Positions 9,227 to 17,408 of a DNA stretch of 64,000 nt are shown here, one piece after another; the first letter of the stretch is position 1, and every line of letters begins with the position of its first letter. This stretch comes from Pseudemcibacter sp038106445 (GTDB taxonomy: Bacteria; Pseudomonadota; Alphaproteobacteria; Sphingomonadales; Emcibacteraceae). The notes beneath the pieces were generated by a model. That model did not search any database and was not told where the DNA came from. It worked only from the letters and a program-made list of their open reading frames with translations. Position numbers and translations under genes: made by a program. The DNA is taken from NCBI GenBank assembly GCA_038106445.1, contig JAYODU010000006.1, forward strand, positions 62,001 through 126,000, in the 5' to 3' direction.

Positions 9227-9574
9227 GTTCTAATTTACCCCTTAAATACGGATATGAACGTTTATGCCGTAATTTATGCAGGAAGAATAACACCCTTATG
9301 CTTAAATAAGAACGCCCCCTTCTCCACATTAAACGACCTTCGGGTGAGTTTATACCAGAAATTTGAACGAGCTCAAGACTACATATGCAAAAAAATGGAA
9401 TTTTATTTCGATTGATTTATATCAATAATTTCATTCATTGTTTGAAACTGCTTAACCATAACCCATTATTGACATTTTTGGCACTTTCACTAGGGGTTGC
9501 AAAAGAACCGTTTAGTAGATATTACTATGCTCATCTTTCGTTATATCAACAATTAATCAAGACGCATTTTTCAT
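9227..9574. promoter_or_regulatory. divergent ctaC / tldD control region
   Basis: A 348-bp gap between divergent genes that must hold both promoters. Apart from the FNR-type box listed separately I see no confident -35/-10 pair. A short ORF on the plus strand here has no family features and no ribosome binding site. Confidence 0.5.
9412..9425. promoter_or_regulatory. FNR/FixK-type binding site
   Basis: The 14 bp TTGATTTATATCAA match the FNR/FixK/Anr consensus TTGAT-N4-ATCAA exactly. The site is centred about 190 bp upstream of ctaC and 156 bp upstream of tldD. FNR-type regulators often control terminal oxidase genes, so oxygen control of the aa3 operon is a sound inference; the sign of the effect cannot be read from sequence. 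Confidence 0.7.
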
Positions 9575-11020
9575 ATGAGCAATAATTCTTCTGACAATTC
9601 ATTTTTTTTCTCTGAAAACGGGGGCGAATCTGACCTTTCCTCGTTACGCGCGCAACGTATTTTAGATGAAGCACTCCATGGAATGGATGACGGTGAACTT
9701 TATATGCAATATTCGCAATCCGAAACCTTTTCATTTGATGACGGGCGACTTAAAAATGCGGCATACGATACATCAAAAGGTTTTGGGCTTAGAGGCATTC
9801 TGGGAGAAGTCACCGGGTTTGCACATTCGTCAGAACTAAGTATTGATGCTCTCAGGCGTGCGGCAGATACTGTTCAAAGTGTCAGAAGCGGTTCGGGCGG
9901 TGAACTATCGATCCCGCCACAACGTACGAACAAAAAATTATATGGTGATGAAAACCCGATAGGCGGAGTTGGTTTTAAAGATAAAATTCGCATTCTTGAA
10001 GAAATAAATGAATATGCCCGTGCAAAAGACCCAAAAATATGCCAGGTCAGCTGTTCTATTTCCGGCGAATGGCAGGTCATTGAAATCATCCGGCCCGGTG
10101 GACATCGGGTTCAGGATATAAGGCCCCTCGTCCGGTTAAATGTCAGCGTGGTTGCAAAAGACGGGAGCCGGATGGAAAGCGGCTATGAAGGTGCCGGCGG
10201 CCGCTATTCATATGAACAACTTCTGACAACCGAAAACTGGAAAGCACAGACAGATAATGCCATCCGCCAAGCTATTCTTAATCTGGATAGTGTGTCCGCA
10301 CCCGCCGGTGTAATGGATGTCGTTCTTGGCCCCGGCTGGCCCGGTGTGCTGCTTCATGAAGCAATAGGTCATGGCCTTGAAGGGGATTTCAACCGCAAGG
10401 GAACATCCGCTTTTGCCGGCCTAATGGGTGAGAGGGTCGCTGCAAAAGGTGTAACCGTCGTCGATGACGGCACGATGCAAAACCGCCGCGGCTCGCTTTC
10501 CATTGATGACGAAGGCACCACAACCAACTGCACCACCCTTATTGAGGACGGCATACTTGTCGGCTTTATGCAGGACCGGATGAATGCCCGACTGATGGGC
10601 ACGCAATCAACCGGGAACGGGCGCCGTCAAAGTTACGCCCATCAACCTATGCCACGCATGACAAATACTTATATGCTTAGTGGCGATCAGGACCCTAAAG
10701 AAATTCTTGCCGGTGTTAAAGACGGGCTTTATGCCGTCAATTTCGGCGGCGGTCAGGTTGATATCACCAACGGTAAATTTGTTTTCAGCTGCACGGAAGC
10801 TTATCGGGTGAAAAACGGAAAAATCGGCGCACCCGTAAAAGGCGCGACACTGATCGGTAACGGACCCGACGCCCTTAAACGTGTAAGCGCAATTGGTAAC
10901 GATTTAAAACTTGATAATGGAGTTGGTATCTGCGGCAAGGCGGGACAACATGTTCCTGTTGGCGTAGGACAGCCAACCTTAAGGCTTGATGGTATCACCG
11001 TAGGCGGCACTGATTTATAG
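9575..11020 (+). CDS. tldD: metalloprotease TldD
   Basis: The 481-residue product is TldD, which with TldE forms a heterodimeric zinc protease that degrades unfolded or modified peptides. In enterobacteria it acts on microcin B17 precursor and CcdA. The zinc motif HExxxH is at H261-E262-H266 (LLHEAIGHGLEGD), and the family's C-terminal glycine-rich segments (NGPDALKRV, GICGKAGQHVPVGVGQPTLR) are present. No tldE is seen in the window. The position divergent from ctaC is conserved in alphaproteobacteria. The start has no clear Shine-Dalgarno sequence. Confidence 0.96.
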   Translation: MSNNSSDNSFFFSENGGESDLSSLRAQRILDEALHGMDDGELYMQYSQSETFSFDDGRLKNAAYDTSKGFGLRGILGEVTGFAHSSELSIDALRRAADTVQSVRSGSGGELSIPPQRTNKKLYGDENPIGGVGFKDKIRILEEINEYARAKDPKICQVSCSISGEWQVIEIIRPGGHRVQDIRPLVRLNVSVVAKDGSRMESGYEGAGGRYSYEQLLTTENWKAQTDNAIRQAILNLDSVSAPAGVMDVVLGPGWPGVLLHEAIGHGLEGDFNRKGTSAFAGLMGERVAAKGVTVVDDGTMQNRRGSLSIDDEGTTTNCTTLIEDGILVGFMQDRMNARLMGTQSTGNGRRQSYAHQPMPRMTNTYMLSGDQDPKEILAGVKDGLYAVNFGGGQVDITNGKFVFSCTEAYRVKNGKIGAPVKGATLIGNGPDALKRVSAIGNDLKLDNGVGICGKAGQHVPVGVGQPTLRLDGITVGGTDL

Positions 11021-11223
11021 ATCTGCAAAAAACTGCCAGGCCATATCTATGCAAACCTTTATCACGCCTGTTTCTTCCTTTACCGGTCCTTTGTGCGGTA
11101 AACAAATTTTAGTCCCGACCAGTCATCATCAGACATACATATTATTTTATCCACAAACTAGGCAATCCAAAATTTCTAATCGACGTATAGAGAATTAATG
11201 TTAACAATAAAAAGAAATTAGTT

Positions 11224-11439
11224 ATGAAAAAATTATGTCTCATTTTTGGTCATGATTACGCACAGACACTGCGCCATTGTAAGGAAAATTTCCTCCAGAA
11301 CTGGACGGATATTGCAGCACAGGGATTTGACCAAAAATTCTATCGGCTTTGGCTCAATTATCTGGATTATTGTATCGCGGCATTAGAACGAAATACAATC
11401 GACGTCATTCATTATACCGTGGTGCAGGGTCATGAATAA
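11224..11439 (+). pseudogene. C-terminal remnant of cyclopropane-fatty-acyl-phospholipid synthase
   Basis: Only 71 codons. From FGHDYAQTLRHCKENF onward the product matches the C-terminal end of the CFA synthase/SAM-dependent methyltransferase family (HYAxTLxxWxxxF...GFDxxFxRxWxxYLxYCEAxF...TIDVxxxxxxx); here WLNYLDYCIAALERNTIDVIHYT. The methyltransferase domain with the SAM site, about 300 residues, is absent. The preceding ~200 bp (11021-11223) show no trace I can recognise. The ORF overlaps the DUF3833 gene by 8 nt, the spacing expected if the full gene once belonged to an operon with it. CFA synthase genes are regular members of RpoE-ChrR clusters, and one is encoded 4 kb away. Confidence 0.7.
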
Positions 11440-11956
11440 TTGGATAATTTTCCCAGTATTAATAATTATTTTAACAGGTTGCAGCACAATGGATGTTAGC
11501 GAATATAAGCAAAATTCACCGGAATTTATTTTAGAAGAGTATTTCAACGGCACGACAGTCGCATACGGCGTATTCGAAAACCGCTCCGGCGAAGTTATGA
11601 ATCAATTTAAAGTCAATATCACCGGCTCTGTTGAGGGTGACATTCTTACTCTGGATGAAGACTTTATCTACCGGGATGGTAGGTTGGATAAACGTGTATG
11701 GAAGATTAAAATACTCCCTGATGGACATTATGAAGGATCAACAAATGGCGTCATCGGAATAGCAACTGGCAGTCGCTCCGGCAATGCTTTTAATTGGGTA
11801 TATGTGTTTGACTTACCGGTCAAAGACAAAAGTTACAAACTTAAGTTCGATGACTGGATGTTCCTTCAGCAAGACGGGGTATTGATCAATCGTGCATTCG
11901 TTTCCAAATGGGGTTTCAATGTCGGCAGCATAACGCTGGCATTCCATAAAAAATAG
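11432..11956 (+). CDS. DUF3833 family lipoprotein
   Basis: A 174-residue protein with a lipoprotein signal: a short hydrophobic segment ends in LTGC at residues 14-17, so Cys17 is probably lipidated. The body is beta-rich with the DUF3833 pattern FFxGxxxAxGxFexRxGxvxxxF...LDEDFxYxDGxxxxRxWxI...GxAxGxxxGNAFxWxYxxxLPV. The function is unknown. DUF3833 genes recur in proteobacterial clusters with an ECF sigma factor, ChrR, CFA synthase and SDR genes, and the neighbours here agree. A terminator follows at 11978. Confidence 0.88.
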   Translation: MNNWIIFPVLIIILTGCSTMDVSEYKQNSPEFILEEYFNGTTVAYGVFENRSGEVMNQFKVNITGSVEGDILTLDEDFIYRDGRLDKRVWKIKILPDGHYEGSTNGVIGIATGSRSGNAFNWVYVFDLPVKDKSYKLKFDDWMFLQQDGVLINRAFVSKWGFNVGSITLAFHKK

Positions 11957-11977
11957 AATATTTCCTCTCCCGCGACT

Positions 11978-12004
11978 GAGGCCTATTTTCGGGCCTCTTT
12001 TTTT
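11978..12004 (+). terminator. intrinsic terminator after DUF3833
   Basis: GAGGCC and GGCCTC form a 6-bp GC-rich stem with an 8-nt loop, followed by seven T. It sits between the convergent DUF3833 and SDR genes; the T-run favours the plus strand. Confidence 0.75.
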
Positions 12005-12752
12005 ATCTCAAATTTTTAGTGAGACGGAAATACAACCAGTAGGGAAGAATGCGAAGGCATTTTAAAGAAAATAAAAATGGGTTTGGAAAAGCGATATCGA
12101 ACTTGCTTGTTCTTAATCCCTTTAGCGTTTTCTTTGCGGCCATTTCTGCGGTCATGAGCTGAGGCATTTTAAATTCATTTTTGTCGGTCAATCTTGTTTT
12201 TATAAAGCCTGGATTAATCACACGAAGGTCAATCCCGCAGTAATCAAGTTCCGGTTTCATGCTTTCCATCAGGTTTATAACCGCAGCCTTTGACGAACCA
12301 TATCCGATCCCACCTGGTAGACCTCGCCAACCGCTGGGCGATGTAACAGCGGCGATTGTAGTGTCATTTCCCATTCCTCTATAAGGCAACAGCGCCGCGA
12401 ACATATTTACGATACCCATGTAATTGACATTGGTCATCGTTGATATTTTGTCGACGTCAAAATTCTGAACATCCATTGGTGAATAAACGGCTGCGTTTAA
12501 GATAATCAAATCGGGAAGAGTTTTATTAAAAGAAAAAATTTCTGCAGTGACACTATTGCAGGCATCCTTATCGGTCACATCGAGTTGGATTTCGCGTACA
12601 TGATCATTTCCATCACTTAATTCCATAAGTTTCTGTTTGTCACGGGCAGAGACATAGGTGGTAATGCCTTCTTCCGCAAGTATCCTTACCAATTCGGCGC
12701 CCAATCCGGTGCTACCGCCGACCACCCAAGCGGTGTTCCACGCCTTAGTCAT
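12003..12752 (-). CDS. short-chain dehydrogenase/reductase
   Basis: A Rossmann-fold oxidoreductase of the classical SDR family, 250 residues. The cofactor motif is GGSTGLG (VVGGSTGLGAELVR), followed by the LNAAVY segment, a catalytic Ser in VTSPSGW and YGSSK as the YxxxK motif. I choose the ATG at 12752, which overlaps the DUF6134 stop as ATGA; the next ATG upstream lies inside that gene. Substrate is unknown. SDRs of this sort accompany ChrR-type clusters, where a role in the oxidative or light stress response is assumed rather than shown. Confidence 0.9.
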   Translation of the reverse strand: MTKAWNTAWVVGGSTGLGAELVRILAEEGITTYVSARDKQKLMELSDGNDHVREIQLDVTDKDACNSVTAEIFSFNKTLPDLIILNAAVYSPMDVQNFDVDKISTMTNVNYMGIVNMFAALLPYRGMGNDTTIAAVTSPSGWRGLPGGIGYGSSKAAVINLMESMKPELDYCGIDLRVINPGFIKTRLTDKNEFKMPQLMTAEMAAKKTLKGLRTSKFDIAFPNPFLFSLKCLRILPYWLYFRLTKNLR

Positions 12753-13426
12753 TCGATGCCACACTGATTGCACTCGTAGGATATGAGAGAGCCATCTCTA
12801 CCTTTGAAGTTTAGGCCAACCCAGCGGGATTTTTCGTCGTACCAGGTAGATATATTATTTAGATCGCCATCATAACTGTGACGCATCGCCTTTCGAGTGC
12901 CGTTACCGGCCGGCACCATTTCAAATCCAAGCTTATTAATCTCTATGTTATTAATTTTTCCGGTCAGTGTATTAAGCACCATTTTTTCGCCCAATACATT
13001 CGGATTCCAGTGATTTGTTGTAAATACGGGCTCCTTTAAAATATTGGTAAAACTTCCTTTTTCATTGGTAACATTTACAATATCATCACCATATTCCAAT
13101 GAAACATTTGATTTCTTACCGTCATTATTTGTGAAGCTGCTTAATGACTTTAGTTCACCGTTTTGCCATAGTTCCTTAGAGTTATAGTCAAACTTAAAGG
13201 CTGTAAAAAATAGGAACTTGACCCTGATCTGGGTGTTGGCTTCCACTAGCAGCTGGTTTTCACTCTTTGTAAATTTCACCTGATGGGTTCCAATGTTGTT
13301 ACCATTTCGTTTTATGTCGAAAGAAATCTCCGTGCCATAAGTTTTGAGGGCCCAGTCATGGATATCAACCTGGTGCGCCTCCAGGGGCGGTGAAATACTT
13401 GCGTAAGCGAGAATTAATTTGATCAT
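12749..13426 (-). CDS. DUF6134 family secreted protein
   Basis: A beta-rich protein of 225 residues from the ATG at 13426, chosen because AAGGA lies 7 nt upstream and a short hydrophobic signal-like segment (MIKLILAYASISPP) follows. The open frame runs further upstream to 13540 but has no better start. Motifs recalled from the DUF6134 family are G-xx-I-G-x-H-xVxF near the start, a VKxLFFTAFKFxYxSxExWxxGxL stretch and a HWNPxV segment. The protein ends in a Cys-x-x-Cys. Function is unknown; it is coupled to the SDR gene by an ATGA overlap and lies in the sigma/ChrR neighbourhood. Confidence 0.7.
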   Translation of the reverse strand: MIKLILAYASISPPLEAHQVDIHDWALKTYGTEISFDIKRNGNNIGTHQVKFTKSENQLLVEANTQIRVKFLFFTAFKFDYNSKELWQNGELKSLSSFTNNDGKKSNVSLEYGDDIVNVTNEKGSFTNILKEPVFTTNHWNPNVLGEKMVLNTLTGKINNIEINKLGFEMVPAGNGTRKAMRHSYDGDLNNISTWYDEKSRWVGLNFKGRDGSLISYECNQCGIE

Positions 13427-13532
13427 TATTAAATCCTTCTTTGCTCTAGCTTTTATACGAAGGAAAACAGATAGTAGATCTATCAGGCCTCGATGACCGT
13501 ATAAATTATATACTTCACGAGATAGGACACGC

Positions 13533-14804
13533 ATGTTCAATTTGTTTCGCTATGGCTTCTTTTCATTTCCAGCTGCGGTTTCACTATTGATGATGCAGGT
13601 TTATATCCCCAGTTATATCGCACAGATTGGGGTTTTTAGCCTTACGACCATTGGAATTGTATTTTTTGCTGCAAGGTTGATCGATATGTTGTCGGATCTC
13701 TTTATTGGTTATGCGTCCGACATTACGCCTCCCAATTTCGGCAGGCGCCGTATTTGGATTGCGCTGGGAACACCCTTCTTCCTGTTGATTTTTTATCAGC
13801 TGCTATTGGTTCCAGAATCCGTCGGCGGATTGTTTACCGTCACGGCACTTTGGTATATCATTGGCACCTGTATGATCGTTCCCTATTATACCTGGGGTGC
13901 AGAAATGGAAATCGGCTACACCGCTCACACCAAATACACTGGTGCTCGGGTTTTATTCGGCTTGGTTGGCTCGGTCTGTGCGCTTATTTTACCAGCCATT
14001 CTTATGCCCGAGGCAGAACTAAAAAAAGTACTTGAATTTAATTTTTTACTCACTGGTATCTTTTTCCTGATCGGACTTATTCTTTTATCAAAACTACCCG
14101 ACATTGGAAATGTGAGTTCTGCCCTCTTAAACTGGCGCGATCTGTTTAAAATTTTCGAGCCCAAATCAAATTTTAACAAGCTTATCGCCAGTCAGCTATT
14201 TAACGGAATTGCAAATGCGTTACCCGCGACACTATTTATATTTTTTGTGTCTTACATTTTAAAACGTGCTGACCTAGCCGGTCCATTATTGGTCACTTAT
14301 TTTGTTTTTGCCGCCCTTTCTGTGCCTTTTTGGGTTAAATGCGCGAGCCTTTGGCCCAAAGAACGTTGCTGGCAGGTTGCTATGATACTTGCATCAATAA
14401 CTTTTACCGGTGCACTTTTGGTCGATGAACAATCGCTTAAATTGTTTTTCGCCATTACCATCATTACTGGCTTAATGGCAGGCGCTGATTTAAGCATACC
14501 TGCATCAATGCTCGCGGACATCATTGATCACGACGGTGAGAGGGATGGCTATCGCAGGCCCGGCATTTACTTCGCTGTTTGGGGAACCACGTCAAAATTA
14601 ACGTTCGCTTTCGCAATAATGATTGCTTTTACCCTTCTAGGGATGGATTTCTTAGCGGCCGACGATAACCAAGCTCTCGTAAACACCAAATGGCTCACCA
14701 TTCTTTACGCGCTACTGCCACCGATTTTCAAATTAATCTCAGTGGTGCTCCTTTTAGGTTATAATTTAAAGGCCGATAAACGGTTGGACCAAACGGCCGA
14801 TTAG
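13533..14804 (+). CDS. MFS transporter (GPH-like)
   Basis: A 423-residue membrane protein with about 12 hydrophobic helices. The loop between helices 2 and 3 holds D-xx-IGYASD...R-RR-IW, the MFS motif A variant of the glycoside-pentoside-hexuronide:cation symporter group, and helix 4 has the PYYTWGAEM segment of that group (compare PYxALxxEL). Substrate cannot be predicted. Transporters of this type occur in RpoE-ChrR clusters. Its 3' end overlaps the 3' end of the convergent chrR reading frame by 39 nt. Confidence 0.88.
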   Translation: MFNLFRYGFFSFPAAVSLLMMQVYIPSYIAQIGVFSLTTIGIVFFAARLIDMLSDLFIGYASDITPPNFGRRRIWIALGTPFFLLIFYQLLLVPESVGGLFTVTALWYIIGTCMIVPYYTWGAEMEIGYTAHTKYTGARVLFGLVGSVCALILPAILMPEAELKKVLEFNFLLTGIFFLIGLILLSKLPDIGNVSSALLNWRDLFKIFEPKSNFNKLIASQLFNGIANALPATLFIFFVSYILKRADLAGPLLVTYFVFAALSVPFWVKCASLWPKERCWQVAMILASITFTGALLVDEQSLKLFFAITIITGLMAGADLSIPASMLADIIDHDGERDGYRRPGIYFAVWGTTSKLTFAFAIMIAFTLLGMDFLAADDNQALVNTKWLTILYALLPPIFKLISVVLLLGYNLKADKRLDQTAD

Positions 14805-15410
14805 ACTATGAATTTTAATAGGCGCTTCAGTAACAACAAGGCAAATACAGTCTTCACCCTGATCAATAACAGGTTTGTGATTAGTAGTATCATCGTCTGC
14901 GATTTCGAGCATGCCTGAAGCGTAACGCCCCTCACCAACATGGTAACTACCTTGTAGGACAAGTGTCATTTCAATTCCATTGTGATCATGAGCCGGCACT
15001 TTTGCCCCGCCTTTGGCTTTTAACAGCCATAGCCGCTCATCTCTAGGACCAGTCCATAGCCGAACTTGCGAGAGGCCTGGTCCTATCGTGCGCCATTTAA
15101 GCTCATCAAGCGGTTTACCGATATAATCTGTCAGTGGTGTTGGAAGCCCATTATCATTAGAAGGTTTTAACTCTTCTTATGGCAATTCGTCTATTTTAGT
15201 CATTAGCTCTTCAAACAGAATGTTTGAAAAAGGTGCCGGATTGCTGCTTGCCATTAGCGCGCCGCCGATTTCTTCAGTGTCAGCAATTTTTCCCTGTAGT
15301 TCCGGATGAAAATGACAATGTGACGCCACGACCAACGCATGGGCTTCGCTAAGTGCGCCGGAAGCGTAAGACACAATCCATTCATCTGGAATGATGCCGT
15401 AAGTTTTCAT
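14766..15410 (-). pseudogene. chrR: ChrR-type anti-sigma factor, interrupted by one in-frame stop
   Basis: A single frame of 214 codons, the normal ChrR length, is broken only by a TAA at 15179-15177 (codon 78). Residues 1-77 are the anti-sigma domain (VSYASGALSEAHALVVASH...EEIGGALM). After the stop, in the same frame, come a linker (PLTDYIGKPLDELKWR) and the cupin domain with VPAHDHNGIEMTLVLQGSY. In Rhodobacter sphaeroides ChrR the zinc ligands of the first domain are H6, H31, C35 and C38. Here H31 is kept but the other positions are I6, H35 and L38. The gene overlaps the sigma stop as ATGA. The stop falls exactly between the two domains, so a stand-alone anti-sigma domain may still be made. 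Confidence 0.85.
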
Positions 15411-15973
15411 CTTTTGTCTCCTAATTCTACTCGAAGCGCTTTAAACGCTGTCCTAATTCTTGTTTTCACCGTGCCTAGCGGCAATCCAGTTTCCTGTGCG
15501 ATTTGTGAATGTGATAATTCTTTAAAAAACGAAAGATCGATAACAACTTTTTGTTCTAAAGATAGTTTTTCCATAGCGCTTTGAATAAGAGTTGAAGTTT
15601 GTTTCTTTTCCAATTTTTGATCCGTCTTCTCTGGCGCTACCATAGTGGCCACATGATCATCAACATTTAGTTCAGGGTATTTTTGCTTCCTGACCTGATC
15701 TATATATTTATTCCGTGCTATCCGAAACAACCATGTTGACAGTTTTGCCTTTTCAGGGTCAAATTTCTCGGCCTTATGCCACAAGGTAATCATTACTTCC
15801 TGAGTAAGGTCTTCTGCTTTCTGATCGCCGATATTGAAATTCAGTAAATAACTTTTTAAACGGGGGGCGAAATAATAAAATAATATTCTAAAGGCCTCTT
15901 TGTTTTTATCATTTGCAATTAATGGAACAAGCTGCCCGTGACTTATGTTAGATAATGTTGACGGTTCATCCAT
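15407..15973 (-). CDS. ECF RNA polymerase sigma factor (RpoE/ChrR-partner type)
   Basis: Sigma-70 family, ECF subfamily. Region 2 is seen in AEDLTQEVMITLWHKAEKFDP...LSTWLFRIARNKYIDQVRK, and region 4 in LSLEQKVVIDLSFFKELSHSQIAQETGLPLGTVKTRI as a helix-turn-helix. I prefer the ATG at 15973 (188 residues, MDEPSTLSN), which has AGG 7 nt upstream, over the ATG at 16033, whose extra 20 residues have no family match. The stop overlaps chrR (ATGA), the standard sigma/anti-sigma arrangement. In R. sphaeroides the homologous pair controls the singlet-oxygen response. I find no clear cognate promoter upstream; the DNA there is the end of a probable mobile-element remnant. Confidence 0.9.
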   Translation of the reverse strand: MDEPSTLSNISHGQLVPLIANDKNKEAFRILFYYFAPRLKSYLLNFNIGDQKAEDLTQEVMITLWHKAEKFDPEKAKLSTWLFRIARNKYIDQVRKQKYPELNVDDHVATMVAPEKTDQKLEKKQTSTLIQSAMEKLSLEQKVVIDLSFFKELSHSQIAQETGLPLGTVKTRIRTAFKALRVELGDKR

Positions 15974-16058
15974 GGACCTACCTTTTGCAAATAACCTAGA
16001 ATAACTATCATCCAAAAACGACGACGGCGTCAAGCCTAACCAAGCACTAGCATTAGAA

Positions 16059-16655
16059 TTATGTTCTCGTCCAAGCCTTCATCTCCAAATCAGATACTGC
16101 CCTATCTAGCCAATACCATAGATGGACTTTTATCATTCCAGTTTTCACGCCCATATTAGCAGAGAACTGATAGTGGCATGCTGCTGAACGGAACTCCTCA
16201 GGTAACAATGAAACCGTATGGGCAAGTATCCCTTCAGAACATTCGTTGATATTGGAGACCTCTTCAGGAAGTTCCAGATCATCAATATCCAACATGCACC
16301 AATATCTTGAATGTGGGTTGAAGTTCTTATCTGGATGGTCAACGAGGGAAACTGATCCAGTTGTTCTAATATTTGTTGTGTCCCTACCATCAATTAGCTC
16401 ACCACGAATGACGAGTGAGTTAGGCTCTGCCTCAAGTCTTGTCAGTAACTTTGATAGATCATCAAATGAATTTAATCCCTGCTCTTCCACATCAAAGTAT
16501 TTCTCCATCAGCTCAGGCAACTTCTTCAAAACCTCATCATCTAAAGTGAACCTTTTACATGCAGGTATATTGTTACAAGACTTTAATATGGTTATTGAAC
16601 ATTTATCAGAATTAGTATTTTTCAACAGCGAGACCCCTAATTTACTGAAAAGCAT
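16059..16655 (-). pseudogene. truncated mobile-element primase-like protein
   Basis: A 198-residue ORF not related to its neighbours. Its last part (LPEEFRSAACHYQFSANMG...GMIKVHLWYWLDRAVSDLEMKAW) resembles the archaeo-eukaryotic-primase-like N-terminal region of primase/helicase proteins in integrated elements, where H-L-W-F-W-L-x-R-P-x-xDxELKxW is recurrent. LDIDDLELP may hold the metal-binding acidic pair. The match stops at MKAW, and three residues later the frame ends at 16059, so the rest of the protein is missing. I infer a broken element gene. The family assignment rests on recalled motifs and is moderate. Confidence 0.55.
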
Positions 16656-17238
16656 AGACTACAACAGAAATCGTTTCCTGCCAAACCCCACTTGAATATT
16701 TAAGGGCCTAATAATAGAGCAGCCATTTATCAAAAGCAGGGTTAGAGGAAATTACAGCACCGGTATTTTATCAATTGTGGCATACCTTGATAGTACTCCC
16801 AAACCCCAGTCATTCTCTCAACAAGATATAGTGAATCATACTGGTGGCGAACTCCTGAATTGCATCTGAGGCAGGTAACCCCTCAGGGTAATAGAGTTAT
16901 GTCCATTAGCCGTGTTCATATAAAGATTACAATTCCCTGTTTGGTGAAGCCATCAAGGGTTGACAGATAAAAGTAACCTATCAGTTACAAGCCAGTATAA
17001 TATAGTGTACCAGTACCCCCCTTGGCCCCTGCCCGCCCCCCATCACCACCACAATCTCACCACAACAAATCACAATAATAGTTGCAGTATTGCGGTCTGC
17101 GGTGATATGGTAACATCTCAAATGTAAGAGAATTTACAGAGTACTAATTGTATTAACTTTGAAGAGAAACTTAATAAGTACAATGCTTTAGAGAAGAAAT
17201 ACCGCCCCTGAACTAACAGAGACGGTATCATTCTTAAT
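16656..17238. other. non-coding remnant region beside tRNA-Ala
   Basis: No convincing gene is seen in these 583 bp. The stretch has a C-rich patch (about 17019-17060) and a small inverted repeat GTAAC-ctatca-GTTAC (about 16972-16987). It lies between the truncated primase-like gene and the 3' end of tRNA-Ala, so it is probably decayed DNA of an element that integrated at the tRNA. I looked for a second copy of the tRNA 3' end as an attachment site and did not find one. Confidence 0.5.
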
Positions 17239-17314
17239 TGGTGGAGCTAAGCGGGATCGAACCGCTGACCTCTACACTGCCAGTGTAGCGCTCTCCCAGC
17301 TGAGCTATAGCCCC
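17239..17314 (-). tRNA. tRNA-Ala (anticodon GGC)
   Basis: Read on the minus strand, GGGGCTA pairs with TAGCTCC as acceptor stem. TAGCTCAGCTGGGAGAGC forms the D arm, CTACA-CTGGCAG-TGTAG the anticodon arm with anticodon GGC (Ala, codon GCC), and GGTTCGATCCC sits in the T arm. The CCA end is encoded (TGG at 17239-17241). Length is 76 nt. Confidence 0.97.
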
Positions 17315-17408
17315 AAATTCTTCATTCTATCTGGTTTTAAATGAATCGGTATTTAATTGCGGCAATCTATGCGACCGGTTTTTCTTAATCAAGCAAAATG
17401 AGATTTTA

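Noticed and set aside
9469..9500. Possible sigma-54 promoter (TTGGCAC ... TTGC) before tldD
   Set aside because: The spacing between the GG and GC elements is about 7 nt too long for a -24/-12 promoter.
9385..9585. 66-codon plus-strand ORF in the ctaC-tldD gap
   Set aside because: No ribosome binding site, no recognisable domain, and it runs over the FNR-type box; the region is better explained as regulatory.
16960..17005. TTGACA ... TATAAT promoter in the element remnant
   Set aside because: The two hexamers are about 30 nt apart, far from the 16-18 nt needed.
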